Positions 1 through 7,944 of a stretch of DNA of 14,113 nt are shown here, in pieces (the stretch's first letter is position 1; every line of letters starts with the position of its first letter). The stretch is from Hyphomonadaceae bacterium UBA1001 (GTDB lineage: Bacteria; Pseudomonadota; Alphaproteobacteria; Caulobacterales; Aquidulcibacteraceae), in NCBI GenBank assembly GCA_002291875.1, contig DBAV01000041.1, forward strand, positions 1 to 14,113. The letters are read 5' to 3'. The translations under genes and the position numbers were made by a program. The notes under the pieces are model-generated. The model did no database searches. It was not told where the DNA came from and was given only the letters and a program-made list of their open reading frames with translations.

Positions 1-594
1 TGGATCGCCACGATGTGGGGCGGGTCGATCGAGTTCAAGCTGCCCATGCTGTGGGCCGTGGGCTTCATATTCCTGTTCACCGTCGGCGGCGTCACGGGCG
101 TGGTCCTGGCCAATGCCGGCATCGACATGGTGCTGCACGACACCTACTATGTCGTGGCGCACTTCCACTATGTGCTGTCGCTCGGGGCGTTGTTCGGGAT
201 CTTTGCGGGCTTCTATTACTGGTTCCCCAAATTCACCGGATACCACTACAACGGCTTCCTGGGCGGGCTGCACTTCTGGCTGATGTTCATCGGGGCGAAC
301 ATCGTGTTCTTCCCGCAGCACTTCCTCGGCCTGCAGCAGATGCCCCGGCGCTATGTCGACTATGCTGATGCGCACGCGCTGTGGAACCTGGTGTCGTCGT
401 ATGGATACCTGGTGATCATGGCCAGCATGGTGTTCTTCTTCGCCATGGTCGTCGAGGCGTTCGTGCGTCGTCGCCGGGCCGAGGCGAACCCGTGGGGTGA
501 AGGCGCCACCACGCTCGAGTGGACGCTGTCCTCGCCCCCGCCGTTCCACCAGTTCAACAAGCTGCCGCGCATCCAGCCGGACGCGCCGCACTGA
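1..594 (+). CDS. ctaD: Cytochrome c oxidase subunit I (aa3 type), C-terminal part; 5' end outside window
   Basis: This is the catalytic subunit of the aa3 terminal oxidase in the cytoplasmic membrane, which reduces O2 to water and pumps protons. Only the last 197 residues are present, and the frame is open to the left edge. The helix X signature HDTYYVVAHFHYV is intact. The His and Asp codons at 136-141 match the Mg/Mn-site pair. The His at 160-162 matches the heme a3 ligand and the His at 166-168 the heme a ligand. The Arg pair in MPRRYVDY (346-351) matches the heme propionate contacts. These assignments come from known family structures. Further transmembrane helices follow, then a short hydrophilic tail (EWTLSSPPPFHQFNKLP) typical of the family. 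It heads the run ctaD-ctaB-coxF-ctaG-ctaE. The CuB-ligand half lies outside the window, so the aa3 assignment rests on this part and on the operon. Confidence 0.97.
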   Translation, partial: WIATMWGGSIEFKLPMLWAVGFIFLFTVGGVTGVVLANAGIDMVLHDTYYVVAHFHYVLSLGALFGIFAGFYYWFPKFTGYHYNGFLGGLHFWLMFIGANIVFFPQHFLGLQQMPRRYVDYADAHALWNLVSSYGYLVIMASMVFFFAMVVEAFVRRRRAEANPWGEGATTLEWTLSSPPPFHQFNKLPRIQPDAPH

Positions 595-601
595 TCCCTC
601 G

Positions 602-630
602 GCGTGGGGGCCGCATGCCGGCCCCCATGC
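602..630 (+). other. Hairpin between ctaD and ctaB
   Basis: An 11-bp stem (602-612 with 620-630, one G.T pair) encloses a 7-base loop. It begins 8 bases after the ctaD stop. No T-run follows, so it is not a standard intrinsic terminator. It may act as a 3' stabiliser or processing site that sets the ratio of ctaD message to the downstream assembly genes; that role is inferred. Confidence 0.5.
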
Positions 631-689
631 TCCTGCCTCACGGACCCACTGCCCGTTGATGCGGGTGTGGGCCGCCTCCGGATTTCGTC

Positions 690-1679
690 ATGGCCGTGAT
701 CGAGACCACCCTTCGCGACGAGGACGCCCGCGGGGCCGGCATCGGCACCTCGGGCTGGCGCGATTATCTGGACCTGATGAAGCCGCGCGTGATGTCGCTT
801 GTGGTGTTTACCGGCGTGGCGGGCCTCGTGGCGTCACCGGTCGAGCTGCACCCCCTGCTGGCGGCCATCGTCATCCTGGCCATCGCAGCCGGGGCCGGCG
901 CGGCGGGCGCGCTGAACATGTGGTTCGACGCCGACATCGACGCCGGCATGAGGCGGACCCGCACCCGGCCCATTCCGGCGGGGCGGGTCGCGCGGTCCGA
1001 GGCCCTGTCGCTGGGCCTGATCGTCTCGGCCCTGTCGGTGATCCTGCTGCTGCTGGCCGGCGGCATCCTGGCCGCGGTGCTGCTGGCCTTCACCATCGTC
1101 TTCTACGCTCTGATCTACACCATGTGGCTCAAGCGCTCGAACGACCAGAACATCGTCATTGGCGGGCTGGCCGGCGCGCTGCCGCCCGCGATCGCATGGG
1201 CAGCGACCGGCGCGCCGATGACGCTGGAGCCGTGGGTCCTGGTGGCGATCATCTTCGTATGGACGCCGCCCCACTTCTGGGCCCTGTGCCTGTATCAGGC
1301 CACCGACTATGCCCGGGTGGGCGTGCCGATGCTGCCCAACACTGCCGGGCCAGGGGCCGCCCGCCAGCAGATCCTGCTGTATTCACTGGCGCTGGTGCCG
1401 CTGGGCGTCACGCCTGCACTGCTGGGCACGGGCGGGGTTGCCTATGCTGCGGTGTCGGTGCTGGGCGGCGCACTGTTCCTCTTGCTGGTGGTGCGGGTCT
1501 GGCGCTCGCGCGCGGGCGACGTTCCCGACGGCGACGGGTCGATCTATGATGCGGCAGGGGCGGCGCGCCCGGCCCGCGACCTGTTCGCGTATTCGATCCT
1601 GTATCTGGCCCTGCTGTTCGCCGCCCTGATCGCCGAACATGCGTTCGGCCTCCATGTGCCGCTGGGCTGGAGCGTGTGA
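690..1679 (+). CDS. ctaB: Protoheme IX farnesyltransferase (heme O synthase)
   Basis: This UbiA-superfamily membrane enzyme transfers the farnesyl group of farnesyl diphosphate to the vinyl group of protoheme IX. The product is heme O, which is then oxidised to heme A for subunit I. The protein has 329 residues, normal for the family. It starts DYLDLMKPRVMSLVVFTG after a short polar N-terminus. The prenyl-diphosphate/Mg motif NxxxDxxxD is N76-D80-D84 and is followed by RRTRTRPIPAGR. The second conserved loop is YTMWLKRSNDQNIVIGG followed by GALPPAIAW. About eight or nine hydrophobic segments are visible. The ATG at 690 has no clear Shine-Dalgarno sequence. It lies 95 bases after ctaD and ends 1 base before coxF. 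An alternative symbol is cyoE; the oxidase context favours ctaB. Confidence 0.97.
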   Translation: MAVIETTLRDEDARGAGIGTSGWRDYLDLMKPRVMSLVVFTGVAGLVASPVELHPLLAAIVILAIAAGAGAAGALNMWFDADIDAGMRRTRTRPIPAGRVARSEALSLGLIVSALSVILLLLAGGILAAVLLAFTIVFYALIYTMWLKRSNDQNIVIGGLAGALPPAIAWAATGAPMTLEPWVLVAIIFVWTPPHFWALCLYQATDYARVGVPMLPNTAGPGAARQQILLYSLALVPLGVTPALLGTGGVAYAAVSVLGGALFLLLVVRVWRSRAGDVPDGDGSIYDAAGAARPARDLFAYSILYLALLFAALIAEHAFGLHVPLGWSV

Positions 1680-1680
1680 C

Positions 1681-1857
1681 ATGCCCGAGGTCCGCAATGA
1701 CGAGGTCGAGGCATGGGAGCCCCCCACCGAGGCCGAACGCGCCGCCAGGCGGCGACGCAATGTCGCGATCGCGCTCTCGATCGCGGGCTTCATGCTGATC
1801 GTGTTCCTCGTTACCGTCCTGCGGCTGGGCGAGTATTCGCTCGCCCGCCCGTTCTGA
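1681..1857 (+). CDS. coxF: Small single-pass membrane protein, CoxF type
   Basis: This 58-residue protein lies between ctaB and ctaG. It has an acidic N-terminus, a basic cluster AARRRR near residue 22, and one transmembrane segment (about residues 26-47, VAIALSIAGFMLIVFLVTVL). It ends with a short RLGEYSLARPF tail. Size, topology, position and the closing RPF resemble the small CoxF proteins of alphaproteobacterial oxidase operons, whose exact function is not settled. The ATG at 1681 is chosen over an in-frame ATG at 1639 because it follows the ctaB stop by one base and avoids overlap. A GGAG lies about 9 bases upstream. The basic cluster before the membrane segment predicts a cytoplasmic N-terminus. 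The role in oxidase assembly is inferred from position. Confidence 0.8.
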   Translation: MPEVRNDEVEAWEPPTEAERAARRRRNVAIALSIAGFMLIVFLVTVLRLGEYSLARPF

Positions 1858-1867
1858 GGTTTCCCCG

Positions 1868-2503
1868 ATGACCGACCCCGTGGTTGATCCCGCGCCCGTT
1901 CCGGCCGACGACCTGGCCCGGCGGAACAAGCGCACGGCGATGATCGCCGGCGGCGTGGTCGCAGGGATGCTGGGCCTCGCCTTTGCCTCGGACCCGCTCT
2001 ATGACGTGTTCTGCGAGGTCACGGGCTTTGGCGGCACCACGCGGATCGCCGAGGCCGCCCCGTCGGCAGTCCTGGAACGCGAGATCGAGGTGCGCTTCGA
2101 CGCCAATATCGGGCGCGATGTTCCGCTCGAATTCACCCCGCAGCAGATTTCCACCCGCCTGCGCATCGGCGAAACCGGCCTTGCGTTCTATACGGTGCGC
2201 AACCTGTCCGACCAGCCGTTCACGACAATCGCCAGCTACAATGTCACCCCCCACCAGGGCGGGCCGTTCTTCATGAAGCTCGAGTGCTTCTGCTTTCAGA
2301 ACCGCACGCTGCAGCCGGGCGAGGTGATGGAGCTGCCCGTGGTGTTCTATGTCGACCCCGAGCTGGTCGACGATCCGAACGCCGCGCAGATTCAGACCAT
2401 CACGCTGTCCTATACCTTCTGGGAAGCCGCGCCCGAGTTCGGCAGCGCACCCACCACCACCGCCGCCGCGGGGACGGCCGGTGTGCAGGCGCGAGGGGGC
2501 TGA
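1868..2503 (+). CDS. ctaG: Cytochrome c oxidase assembly protein CtaG (Cox11 family copper chaperone)
   Basis: This membrane-anchored copper chaperone delivers Cu(I) to the CuB centre of subunit I. The protein has 211 residues. One N-terminal membrane anchor spans about residues 23-41, and the rest is a periplasmic Ig-like domain. Family signatures present are DPLYDVFCEVTGFGG with Cys49 just after the membrane, and the copper-binding CFCF at 140-143 within MKLECFCFQNRTL. FYVDPELVDD and TLSYTFW follow. The C-terminus is Ala/Thr-rich and variable. The start is supported by GAGGT at 1856-1860, which overlaps the coxF stop and sits 7 bases before the ATG. Nothing looks truncated or frameshifted. 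Confidence 0.96.
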   Translation: MTDPVVDPAPVPADDLARRNKRTAMIAGGVVAGMLGLAFASDPLYDVFCEVTGFGGTTRIAEAAPSAVLEREIEVRFDANIGRDVPLEFTPQQISTRLRIGETGLAFYTVRNLSDQPFTTIASYNVTPHQGGPFFMKLECFCFQNRTLQPGEVMELPVVFYVDPELVDDPNAAQIQTITLSYTFWEAAPEFGSAPTTTAAAGTAGVQARGG

Positions 2504-2512
2504 AACGCATCA

Positions 2513-2551
2513 CGGGTCTGGCGGGTGCGAACAACCCGCCGTAAAGACCCG
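2513..2551 (+). other. Two-tier stem-loop in the ctaG-ctaE gap
   Basis: The 175-base gap between ctaG and ctaE holds a strong dyad. An outer 7-bp stem pairs CGGGTCT (2513-2519) with AGACCCG (2545-2551). An inner 7-bp stem pairs GGCGGGT (2520-2526) with ACCCGCC (2534-2540) around a 7-base loop. Four unpaired bases (GTAA, 2541-2544) separate the tiers on one side. No T-run follows, so a standard intrinsic terminator is unlikely. It could protect the upstream mRNA, be an RNase site, or partly attenuate transcription into ctaE. I see no open frame of coding character in the rest of the gap. Confidence 0.55.
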
Positions 2552-2678
2552 CTGGGACATAGGGTGGTGACGTTGGACGGCGCGGCTGTCGGCGCACCGG
2601 GCAGGGGTCGGTGACGGGTTTCCGTTCGCAGGCGCCCGGCCACAGGCATCTGGAACAGACAATCTGTCGGGCAGGACC

Positions 2679-3617
2679 ATGGGCGACGCAGCAGTCAAAC
2701 CGCAACACGACTATCACCTGGTTAAGCCCAGCCCGTGGCCCTTCGTGGGGTCACTGTCGCTGTTCGTGCTGGCGCTTGGCGCAGTCATCTTCATGCGCGG
2801 CCTGACCGACCCGATCGATGGCGGCGGGCTGTGGGCCACGCTGAACAACCAGTTCCTGGTCAAGGGCGACATCTGGATCCTGCTGCTGGGCTTTGCCGGC
2901 GTGCTGTGGACGATGTTCGGATGGTGGTCCGACGTCGTGAAAGAGAGCCAGGCGGGCGATCACACCCCGGTCGTCGACTTGGGCCTGCGCTATGGGATGA
3001 TCCTGTTCATCGCGTCGGAGGTGATGTTCTTCGCCGCCTGGTTCTGGATGTTCTTTGAACTGGCAATCTTCCACGAAACCCGGACCGGATGGATCGTGCC
3101 GGCCTGGACCCCGGAAATCCAGCAGGCGTGGGCCGACTGGCCGCCCCCCGGCGTCGAGACCTTCGACCCCTTCCACCTGCCGCTGGTCAACACGCTGATC
3201 CTGCTGCTGTCGGGTGTCACCGTGACCTGGGCGCACCACGCCATCCAGCATGATGACCGCAAGGGCGCCAAACTGGCGCTGATCTTCACGGTGCTGCTGG
3301 GGATGCTGTTCAGCGTCGTGCAGGTCTATGAGTACACCATCGCCGGCTTCAATTTCGGGTCGAACCCCGCCGAGGGCGTGCAGGCGAACCTCTATGGCGC
3401 CACCTTCTTCATGGCGACCGGCTTCCACGGGGCGCACGTCGTGGTCGGCACCATCTTCCTGCTGGTGTGCCTGCTGAGGCTTTACGCCGGTCAGATGAGC
3501 GCCAAGAAGCATTTCGGCTTCGAGGCGGCGGCCTGGTACTGGCACTTTGTCGACGTGGTCTGGCTGTTCCTGTTCGCCTTCGTCTATGTGGTGCCGTTCC
3601 TGGTGCTCGAGGGCTGA
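2679..3617 (+). CDS. ctaE: Cytochrome c oxidase subunit III
   Basis: This is the third core subunit of the aa3 oxidase, an integral membrane protein that stabilises the complex and supports proton uptake. The N-terminus HDYHLVKPSPWPFVGS is typical of alphaproteobacterial CoxIII. RYGMILFIASEVMFFAAWFW contains the conserved membrane Glu. FDPFHLPLVNTLILLLSG and TVTWAHHAIQH follow. The C-terminal half carries FFMATGFHGAHVVVGTIFL and AWYWHFVDVVWLFLF. At 312 residues it is somewhat longer than the roughly 260-295 usual. The extra length appears to be in the first loop (LTDPIDGGGLWATLNNQFL). The ATG at 2679 has AGGA only 2 bases upstream, a poor spacing, but homology fixes the start. No SURF1 or DUF983 gene is found beside it. 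Confidence 0.97.
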   Translation: MGDAAVKPQHDYHLVKPSPWPFVGSLSLFVLALGAVIFMRGLTDPIDGGGLWATLNNQFLVKGDIWILLLGFAGVLWTMFGWWSDVVKESQAGDHTPVVDLGLRYGMILFIASEVMFFAAWFWMFFELAIFHETRTGWIVPAWTPEIQQAWADWPPPGVETFDPFHLPLVNTLILLLSGVTVTWAHHAIQHDDRKGAKLALIFTVLLGMLFSVVQVYEYTIAGFNFGSNPAEGVQANLYGATFFMATGFHGAHVVVGTIFLLVCLLRLYAGQMSAKKHFGFEAAAWYWHFVDVVWLFLFAFVYVVPFLVLEG

Positions 3618-3625
3618 CGAGGCCA

Positions 3626-3671
3626 CCGGCGGCGGGCATCGGCGCGATCGCCGGTCCCGGTCCGCCGCCGG
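3626..3671. terminator. Terminator-like dyad between convergent ctaE and the 3672-4058 gene
   Basis: A perfect 10-bp inverted repeat, CCGGCGGCGG (3626-3635) and CCGCCGCCGG (3662-3671), fills the 54-base space between the two convergent stop codons. A second hairpin sits inside it (CGGCG 3640-3644 with CGCCG 3649-3653). It could stop or protect transcripts from both sides. There is no T-run on either strand, so Rho-independent termination is not assured. Confidence 0.45.
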
Positions 3672-4058
3672 CTAGCCGGCCTTTGCCCAGACCTCGCGGT
3701 TCAGCATCGCAGGGTCCAGCGGGGCGCCGGCCTGACGCGCTGCCAGTTTGGCGATCATCAGCAGTTCCAGGTCGGCCAGGCGCACCCCCACCTGTGCGGT
3801 GGCGTGGGCCCCATCGGGGACCACGAACAGGGCCGCGTTCGCACCCGAACTAAGGTGGATCAGCGCGCACAGGCCGCCGACCTGCGGCGACTCTCCGCGG
3901 TGAAAGGCCGGGTTGGCCAGAAACGTCGCCCGCGCCGCCTCGAGGACGGCCACGGGTGAAGGCGCGGGGCCCAGGCGCTCGACCGGAAAACCCGAAGCAC
4001 GCAGCGTCGCATCGGCATCGCCGACATCCAGCACGCGATCATTCAAAAGGAACAGCAT
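3672..4058 (-). CDS. Hypothetical protein, 128 residues
   Basis: I do not recognise a family. The protein begins MLFLLNDRVLDVGDADATL and ends LNREVWAKAG. It mixes hydrophobic and polar residues like a compact soluble protein. It has no signal peptide, no convincing membrane helix, one cysteine (in GGLCALIHLSSG) and no cofactor motif I can name. Two stretches look helical: PVAVLEAARATFLANPAF and LADLELLMIAKLAARQAG. The ATG at 4058 is chosen because the reading then starts with a globular-looking sequence, while the frame upstream runs antisense into polA and is low-complexity. Its Shine-Dalgarno is weak. It is divergent from polA across 99 bases and convergent with ctaE. The open frame, codon choice and gene-sized spacing suggest a real gene. 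Confidence 0.72.
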   Translation of the reverse strand: MLFLLNDRVLDVGDADATLRASGFPVERLGPAPSPVAVLEAARATFLANPAFHRGESPQVGGLCALIHLSSGANAALFVVPDGAHATAQVGVRLADLELLMIAKLAARQAGAPLDPAMLNREVWAKAG

Positions 4059-4157
4059 CGGCTCGGAAATACCGCGTAACGGTGAATACCCAATTGACCG
4101 TCGATCGCCGTGCGCACCTTGCCCGAGCGGGCCGGGCAGGCGTAACGACCAACGCGC

Positions 4158-6953
4158 ATGACCCAGGACACCCGCCACCTCTATCTGATCGACGCCTCGG
4201 GCTATATCTTCCGGGCCTATCACGCGCTGCCACCCCTGACCCGCGCCTCCGACGGGGCGCCGATCGGGGCGGTGTCGGGCTTTTGCAACATGCTCTGGCG
4301 GCTGCTGGAGGAGCTCAAGGGCCCCGACCGGCCTTCGCACCTGGCCTGCGTGTTCGACGCCTCGGAAGACACATTCCGCAAGGTCATCTATCCGGCCTAC
4401 AAGGCCAATCGCCCGCCGCCGCCCGAAGACCTGGCACCGCAGTTTCCGCTGGTGCGCGACGCCACGCGCGCCTTCGGCGTTCCGGTCATCGAGAGCGCAG
4501 GCTTCGAGGCGGACGACCTGATCGCGACCTATGCGCGCCTTGCAGCCCGCGAGGGCTTTGCCGTCACCATCGTGTCCTCGGACAAGGACCTGATGCAGCT
4601 GATCGACGAGCGGATCGCGCTCTATGACCCCATGAAGCTCAAGCCGTTGGATCTGGATTCGGTGTTCGACAAATTCGGCGTTACGCCGGACAAGGTGGTC
4701 GAAGTCCAGGCCCTGATGGGCGACAGCGTGGACAATGTGCCCGGAGCACGTGGCATCGGACCCAAGACCGCGGCCGAGCTGATCCAGCAGTTCGGCGACA
4801 TCGAAACGCTTCTGGCGCGAACGGCAGAGATCAAGCAGGCCAAGCGCCGCGAAACGCTCGAGCAGAGTGCCGAGGCCATCCGCATCTCGCGCCGGCTGGT
4901 CGAACTCAAGGACGACGTGCCGCTGCCCGAGCCGCTGGACGCACTGGCCGTCCGTGACCCCGAACCCGAGGCGGTGATTGCCTTTCTGGAAGCCATGGAG
5001 TTGCGCACCCTGACGCGCCGGGTGCGGGCCGATCTGGGCGCCGCGGCACCGGCACCGACGCCGGTGGCTGCGCCGGCCAGCGGCCTGCCGGTCGAGGATC
5101 CCGCCCTTCGGGCCCCGATCAACCATGCGCGCTATGAATGCGTGCTGTCGCTGGAACGGCTGGACGCGTGGATCGCGCGGGCGCACGAAACCGGGGTGGT
5201 GGCGGTCGATACCGAGACCGACCGGCTGCACCCGCGCGCACGGGTTGTGGGCGTGTCACTGGCGGTGGCGCCCAACGAGGCATGCTATGTGCCGCTGCGC
5301 CACATTGCCGACCTGGCCAGTGGCGAGGAAGCGGTGCGCCAGATCGAGCCGTCTGCGGCCTTCGAGCGGCTGCGGCCCCTGATGGCCGAACCTTCGGTGC
5401 TGAAGGTGCTTCAGAACGCGAAATACGACATGGGCGTCCTCTCGCGCGAGGGGATCACCATTGCCCCCTCCGACGATGTGATGCTGATCTCCTACACCCT
5501 TGGAGCGGGCCAGCACGGGCACGGCATGGACGAGCTCTCCGATCGCCACCTCGGCCACGTTCCGGTGGCGTTCAAGGATGTCGCCGGCACGGGCAAGGCC
5601 CAGATCACCTTTGACCGGGTGCCGCTGGCGGCGGCGACGCGTTATGCCGCCGAGGACGCGGACGTCACCTTGCGGCTGTGGTCCTTGCTGAAACCGCGCC
5701 TGTCGCGCGAGGGACTGGCCAGCTTCTACGATCGCACGGAACGCGGGCTGCCGGCGGTGGTGTCCGCCATGGAGCAGGAGGGCGTGGTGGTGGACCGCGC
5801 CACGCTGTCGCGCCTCTCGGGCGAATTTGCCCAGCGCATGGGCGCGCTCGAGTCCGAGGCGCACAGCCTGGCGGGGCACCCTTTCAATCTGGGCTCGCCC
5901 AAGCAGATCGGTGACATCCTGTTCGGCGAGATGGGCCTGCCGGGCGGGGAAAAGACCAAGACCGGCGCGTGGGCCACCGGCGCGGACGCGCTGGAAACGC
6001 TGGCCGCGCAGGGTCATGCGCTGCCGCGGGTGCTGCTGGACTGGCGCCAGCTGTCCAAGCTGAAGGGCACCTATACCGACGCCCTGGGTGCGGCCATCGA
6101 TGCCGAGACGGGCCGCGTCCACACCTCGTTTTCGCTGGCGGCAACCACCACCGGGCGGTTTTCCTCGTCCGACCCCAACCTCCAGAACATCCCGATCCGC
6201 ACCGAGGAGGGCCGACGCATCCGCGATGCCTTCGTGGCGGACTCGGGGGCGGTGCTGGTGGCGGCGGACTATTCGCAGATCGAGCTGCGCCTTCTGGCGC
6301 ACATTGCCGACATTCCCGAACTGAAGGACGCCTTCCGCCGCGGCATCGACATTCACGCCATGACCGCCTCCGAGATGTTCGGCGTGCCGCTGGAGGGCAT
6401 GGACCCGATGATCCGCCGTCAGGCCAAGGCGATCAATTTCGGCATCATCTATGGCATTTCGGCCTATGGGCTGGCGAACAATCTGGGCATCCCCCAGGAT
6501 CAGGCCGGCGCGTACATCAAGACCTATTTCGCCCGCTTCCCCGGGATTCGCGCCTACATGGACACCATGAAGGCGCATGCGCGGGAACATGGCTTTGTCC
6601 GCACCGCATTCGGACGGCGCTGCTGGATTTCCGGCATTCGGTCCAAGACCCCCACCGAGCGCGCCTTCGCCGAACGCCAGGCCATCAATGCGCCGATCCA
6701 GGGGTCGGCGGCGGACGTGATCCGCCGCGCCATGATCCGCCTGCCCGGGGCGCTGGCCGAGGCAGGACTGCGCGCACGGATGCTGCTGCAGGTGCATGAC
6801 GAACTGGTGTTCGAATGCCCCGCGCCCGAAGCCCAGGATACCATTGCCCTGGTGCGGCGGGTGATGGAGCGCGCGCCCCTGCCCGCGGTCGACCTCAGCG
6901 TGCCGCTGGTGGTCGATGCCCGTGCCGGCCACACCTGGAACGAAGCGCACTGA
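4158..6953 (+). CDS. polA: DNA polymerase I
   Basis: This enzyme fills gaps and removes RNA primers in replication and repair. The protein has 931 residues with all three domains. The 5'-3' nuclease covers about residues 1-290, with LYLIDASGYIFRAYHALPPL, SSDKDLMQLID and the helix-hairpin-helix GARGIGPKTAAELIQQFG. The 3'-5' proofreading domain covers about 325-520. Its acidic residues are intact: D351 and E353 in VDTETD, D424 in NAKYDMG, and D500/D502 in YAAEDADVTL. The polymerase domain follows, with motif A DYSQIELR (D704), motif B RRQAKAINFGIIYG, and motif C QVHDELVFE (H880-D881-E882). It ends in DARAGHTWNEAH, as usual. Proofreading is probably active because no metal ligand is missing, unlike in some PolA proteins. 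The start ATG at 4158 directly precedes the nuclease domain. A TTGACC at 4094-4099 could be a -35 box, but I see no good -10. Confidence 0.98.
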   Translation: MTQDTRHLYLIDASGYIFRAYHALPPLTRASDGAPIGAVSGFCNMLWRLLEELKGPDRPSHLACVFDASEDTFRKVIYPAYKANRPPPPEDLAPQFPLVRDATRAFGVPVIESAGFEADDLIATYARLAAREGFAVTIVSSDKDLMQLIDERIALYDPMKLKPLDLDSVFDKFGVTPDKVVEVQALMGDSVDNVPGARGIGPKTAAELIQQFGDIETLLARTAEIKQAKRRETLEQSAEAIRISRRLVELKDDVPLPEPLDALAVRDPEPEAVIAFLEAMELRTLTRRVRADLGAAAPAPTPVAAPASGLPVEDPALRAPINHARYECVLSLERLDAWIARAHETGVVAVDTETDRLHPRARVVGVSLAVAPNEACYVPLRHIADLASGEEAVRQIEPSAAFERLRPLMAEPSVLKVLQNAKYDMGVLSREGITIAPSDDVMLISYTLGAGQHGHGMDELSDRHLGHVPVAFKDVAGTGKAQITFDRVPLAAATRYAAEDADVTLRLWSLLKPRLSREGLASFYDRTERGLPAVVSAMEQEGVVVDRATLSRLSGEFAQRMGALESEAHSLAGHPFNLGSPKQIGDILFGEMGLPGGEKTKTGAWATGADALETLAAQGHALPRVLLDWRQLSKLKGTYTDALGAAIDAETGRVHTSFSLAATTTGRFSSSDPNLQNIPIRTEEGRRIRDAFVADSGAVLVAADYSQIELRLLAHIADIPELKDAFRRGIDIHAMTASEMFGVPLEGMDPMIRRQAKAINFGIIYGISAYGLANNLGIPQDQAGAYIKTYFARFPGIRAYMDTMKAHAREHGFVRTAFGRRCWISGIRSKTPTERAFAERQAINAPIQGSAADVIRRAMIRLPGALAEAGLRARMLLQVHDELVFECPAPEAQDTIALVRRVMERAPLPAVDLSVPLVVDARAGHTWNEAH

Positions 6954-6975
6954 CACCCTCCTGGTCGAAGGGTGT
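6953..6975. terminator. Short hairpin between convergent polA and the TraB/GumN gene
   Basis: ACACCCT (6953-6959) pairs with AGGGTGT (6969-6975) across a 9-base loop. The stem starts at the last base of the polA stop codon and lies in the 37-base gap before the stop of the minus-strand gene. There is no T-run. It is a plausible bidirectional end structure but not proven to terminate. Confidence 0.4.
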
Positions 6976-6990
6976 GCATGCCGGCCCTGT

Positions 6991-7944
6991 TCAGCGGGAC
7001 GGGGTGATGCCCGTCGGCACGCGCTCGACGGTCAGGCCGCGCGCCTCGAGCATCACGACCACCGAATCCGGACCGGCGAAATGGGCGGCTCCGCCCGCCA
7101 CGAAATCCTCGCCACTACCGGCCAGCATGGTGACGATCTGGTCCGTCCATCGGGCGTTGCGCCGGGTCAGCAGGGCGTCATAGGCGCGCGGCGCACGCAC
7201 GCGCAGGTCCTCGACCATGCCTTCGGCGATGGCCTCGATGTCGCCCTCCGCCCACGCCAGGCCGATGTCGCGAAGCGCCTGCGGCCCCTTGGCCAGGTCA
7301 TCCAGAGTCAGTTCAAGCTCGCGGAGCTGGTCGTCTTCGGGCACGTTGGCAAAGACAGCTATCTGTTGCTCGATGGTCTCGAGATAGCGCACATCGCGGC
7401 CGGCGGCCCGGGCCTCGCGCGCCAGCACCTGGTCGACCCCCGCCTCGGGGTCAAAGCCGGCAGCCTGGACGAACTGCATGGAAATCACCAGGCCCGCGAA
7501 CCACGGGCGCATCCGCTCGAAGCCCTGGATGGGCATGCGCAAGGCGGCCGCGCGGGTTTCCAGCGCCTGCCGCGTCGCCTCGGGCAGCCGGGGCAGAAGT
7601 CCCGGTTCATCTTCCGGATAATAACCGCCTTCGGTCGCCAGGCGCTGGGCCAGCGCGCGTCCCTCAGCCGAATCGACGTCGACCTCGAACCAGATGCGGT
7701 CCGCCCCGCGCCAGGCGGCATCGACCGCGGGCGTGCGCCACACCTTGTCCTGTGGCAGGGCATGCATCGTGCCGAACAGCCAGACCACCGAGTCCGCATC
7801 GCGTACGCGCCACAGGGGCGGTGCGGCCGCCGCCGAAGCCGCCGGCGGGGCCGGTGGCACGGAAGTCGCCGGCGCACGGTCGCAGCCCGCCAGCGCCAGC
7901 AGGGCCAGCGCCCATGCCGCCAGGACGATCCGCGGCAGCGTCAT
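6991..7944 (-). CDS. TraB/GumN family lipoprotein
   Basis: The protein has 317 residues of the TraB/GumN (PF01963) type, a fold related to Tiki/EreA-type proteins; bacterial members have no firmly assigned reaction. The N-terminus is a lipoprotein signal with lipobox L18-A19-G20-C21. Residue +2 is Asp22, which in E. coli favours retention in the inner membrane. A Pro/Ala-rich linker (about 24-43) follows. The family motif LFGTMHALP carries His61. The second motif, near the C-terminus, is VAGGAAHFAGPDSVVVMLEA and is followed by RGLTVERV. YLETIEQQIAVF lies between them. The predicted location is the periplasmic face of a membrane. The ATG at 7944 overlaps the stop of the upstream YdcH gene (ATGA), so the two are probably translationally coupled. 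Enzymatic activity such as metalloprotease or hydrolase is only suggested by distant relatives. Confidence 0.9.
   Translation of the reverse strand: MTLPRIVLAAWALALLALAGCDRAPATSVPPAPPAASAAAAPPLWRVRDADSVVWLFGTMHALPQDKVWRTPAVDAAWRGADRIWFEVDVDSAEGRALAQRLATEGGYYPEDEPGLLPRLPEATRQALETRAAALRMPIQGFERMRPWFAGLVISMQFVQAAGFDPEAGVDQVLAREARAAGRDVRYLETIEQQIAVFANVPEDDQLRELELTLDDLAKGPQALRDIGLAWAEGDIEAIAEGMVEDLRVRAPRAYDALLTRRNARWTDQIVTMLAGSGEDFVAGGAAHFAGPDSVVVMLEARGLTVERVPTGITPSR

Noticed and set aside
497..1549. Plus-strand open frame overlapping ctaD and ctaB
   Set aside because: It is Arg/Pro/Gly-rich out-of-frame reading of ctaD and ctaB with no start context or domain.
4094..4122. polA promoter based on TTGACC at 4094-4099
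   Set aside because: At 17-base spacing the -10 position reads CCTTGC, which does not resemble a -10 box.
5256..6956. Minus-strand open frame of 566 codons opposite polA
   Set aside because: It is antisense to an intact DNA polymerase I and has shadow-like composition.
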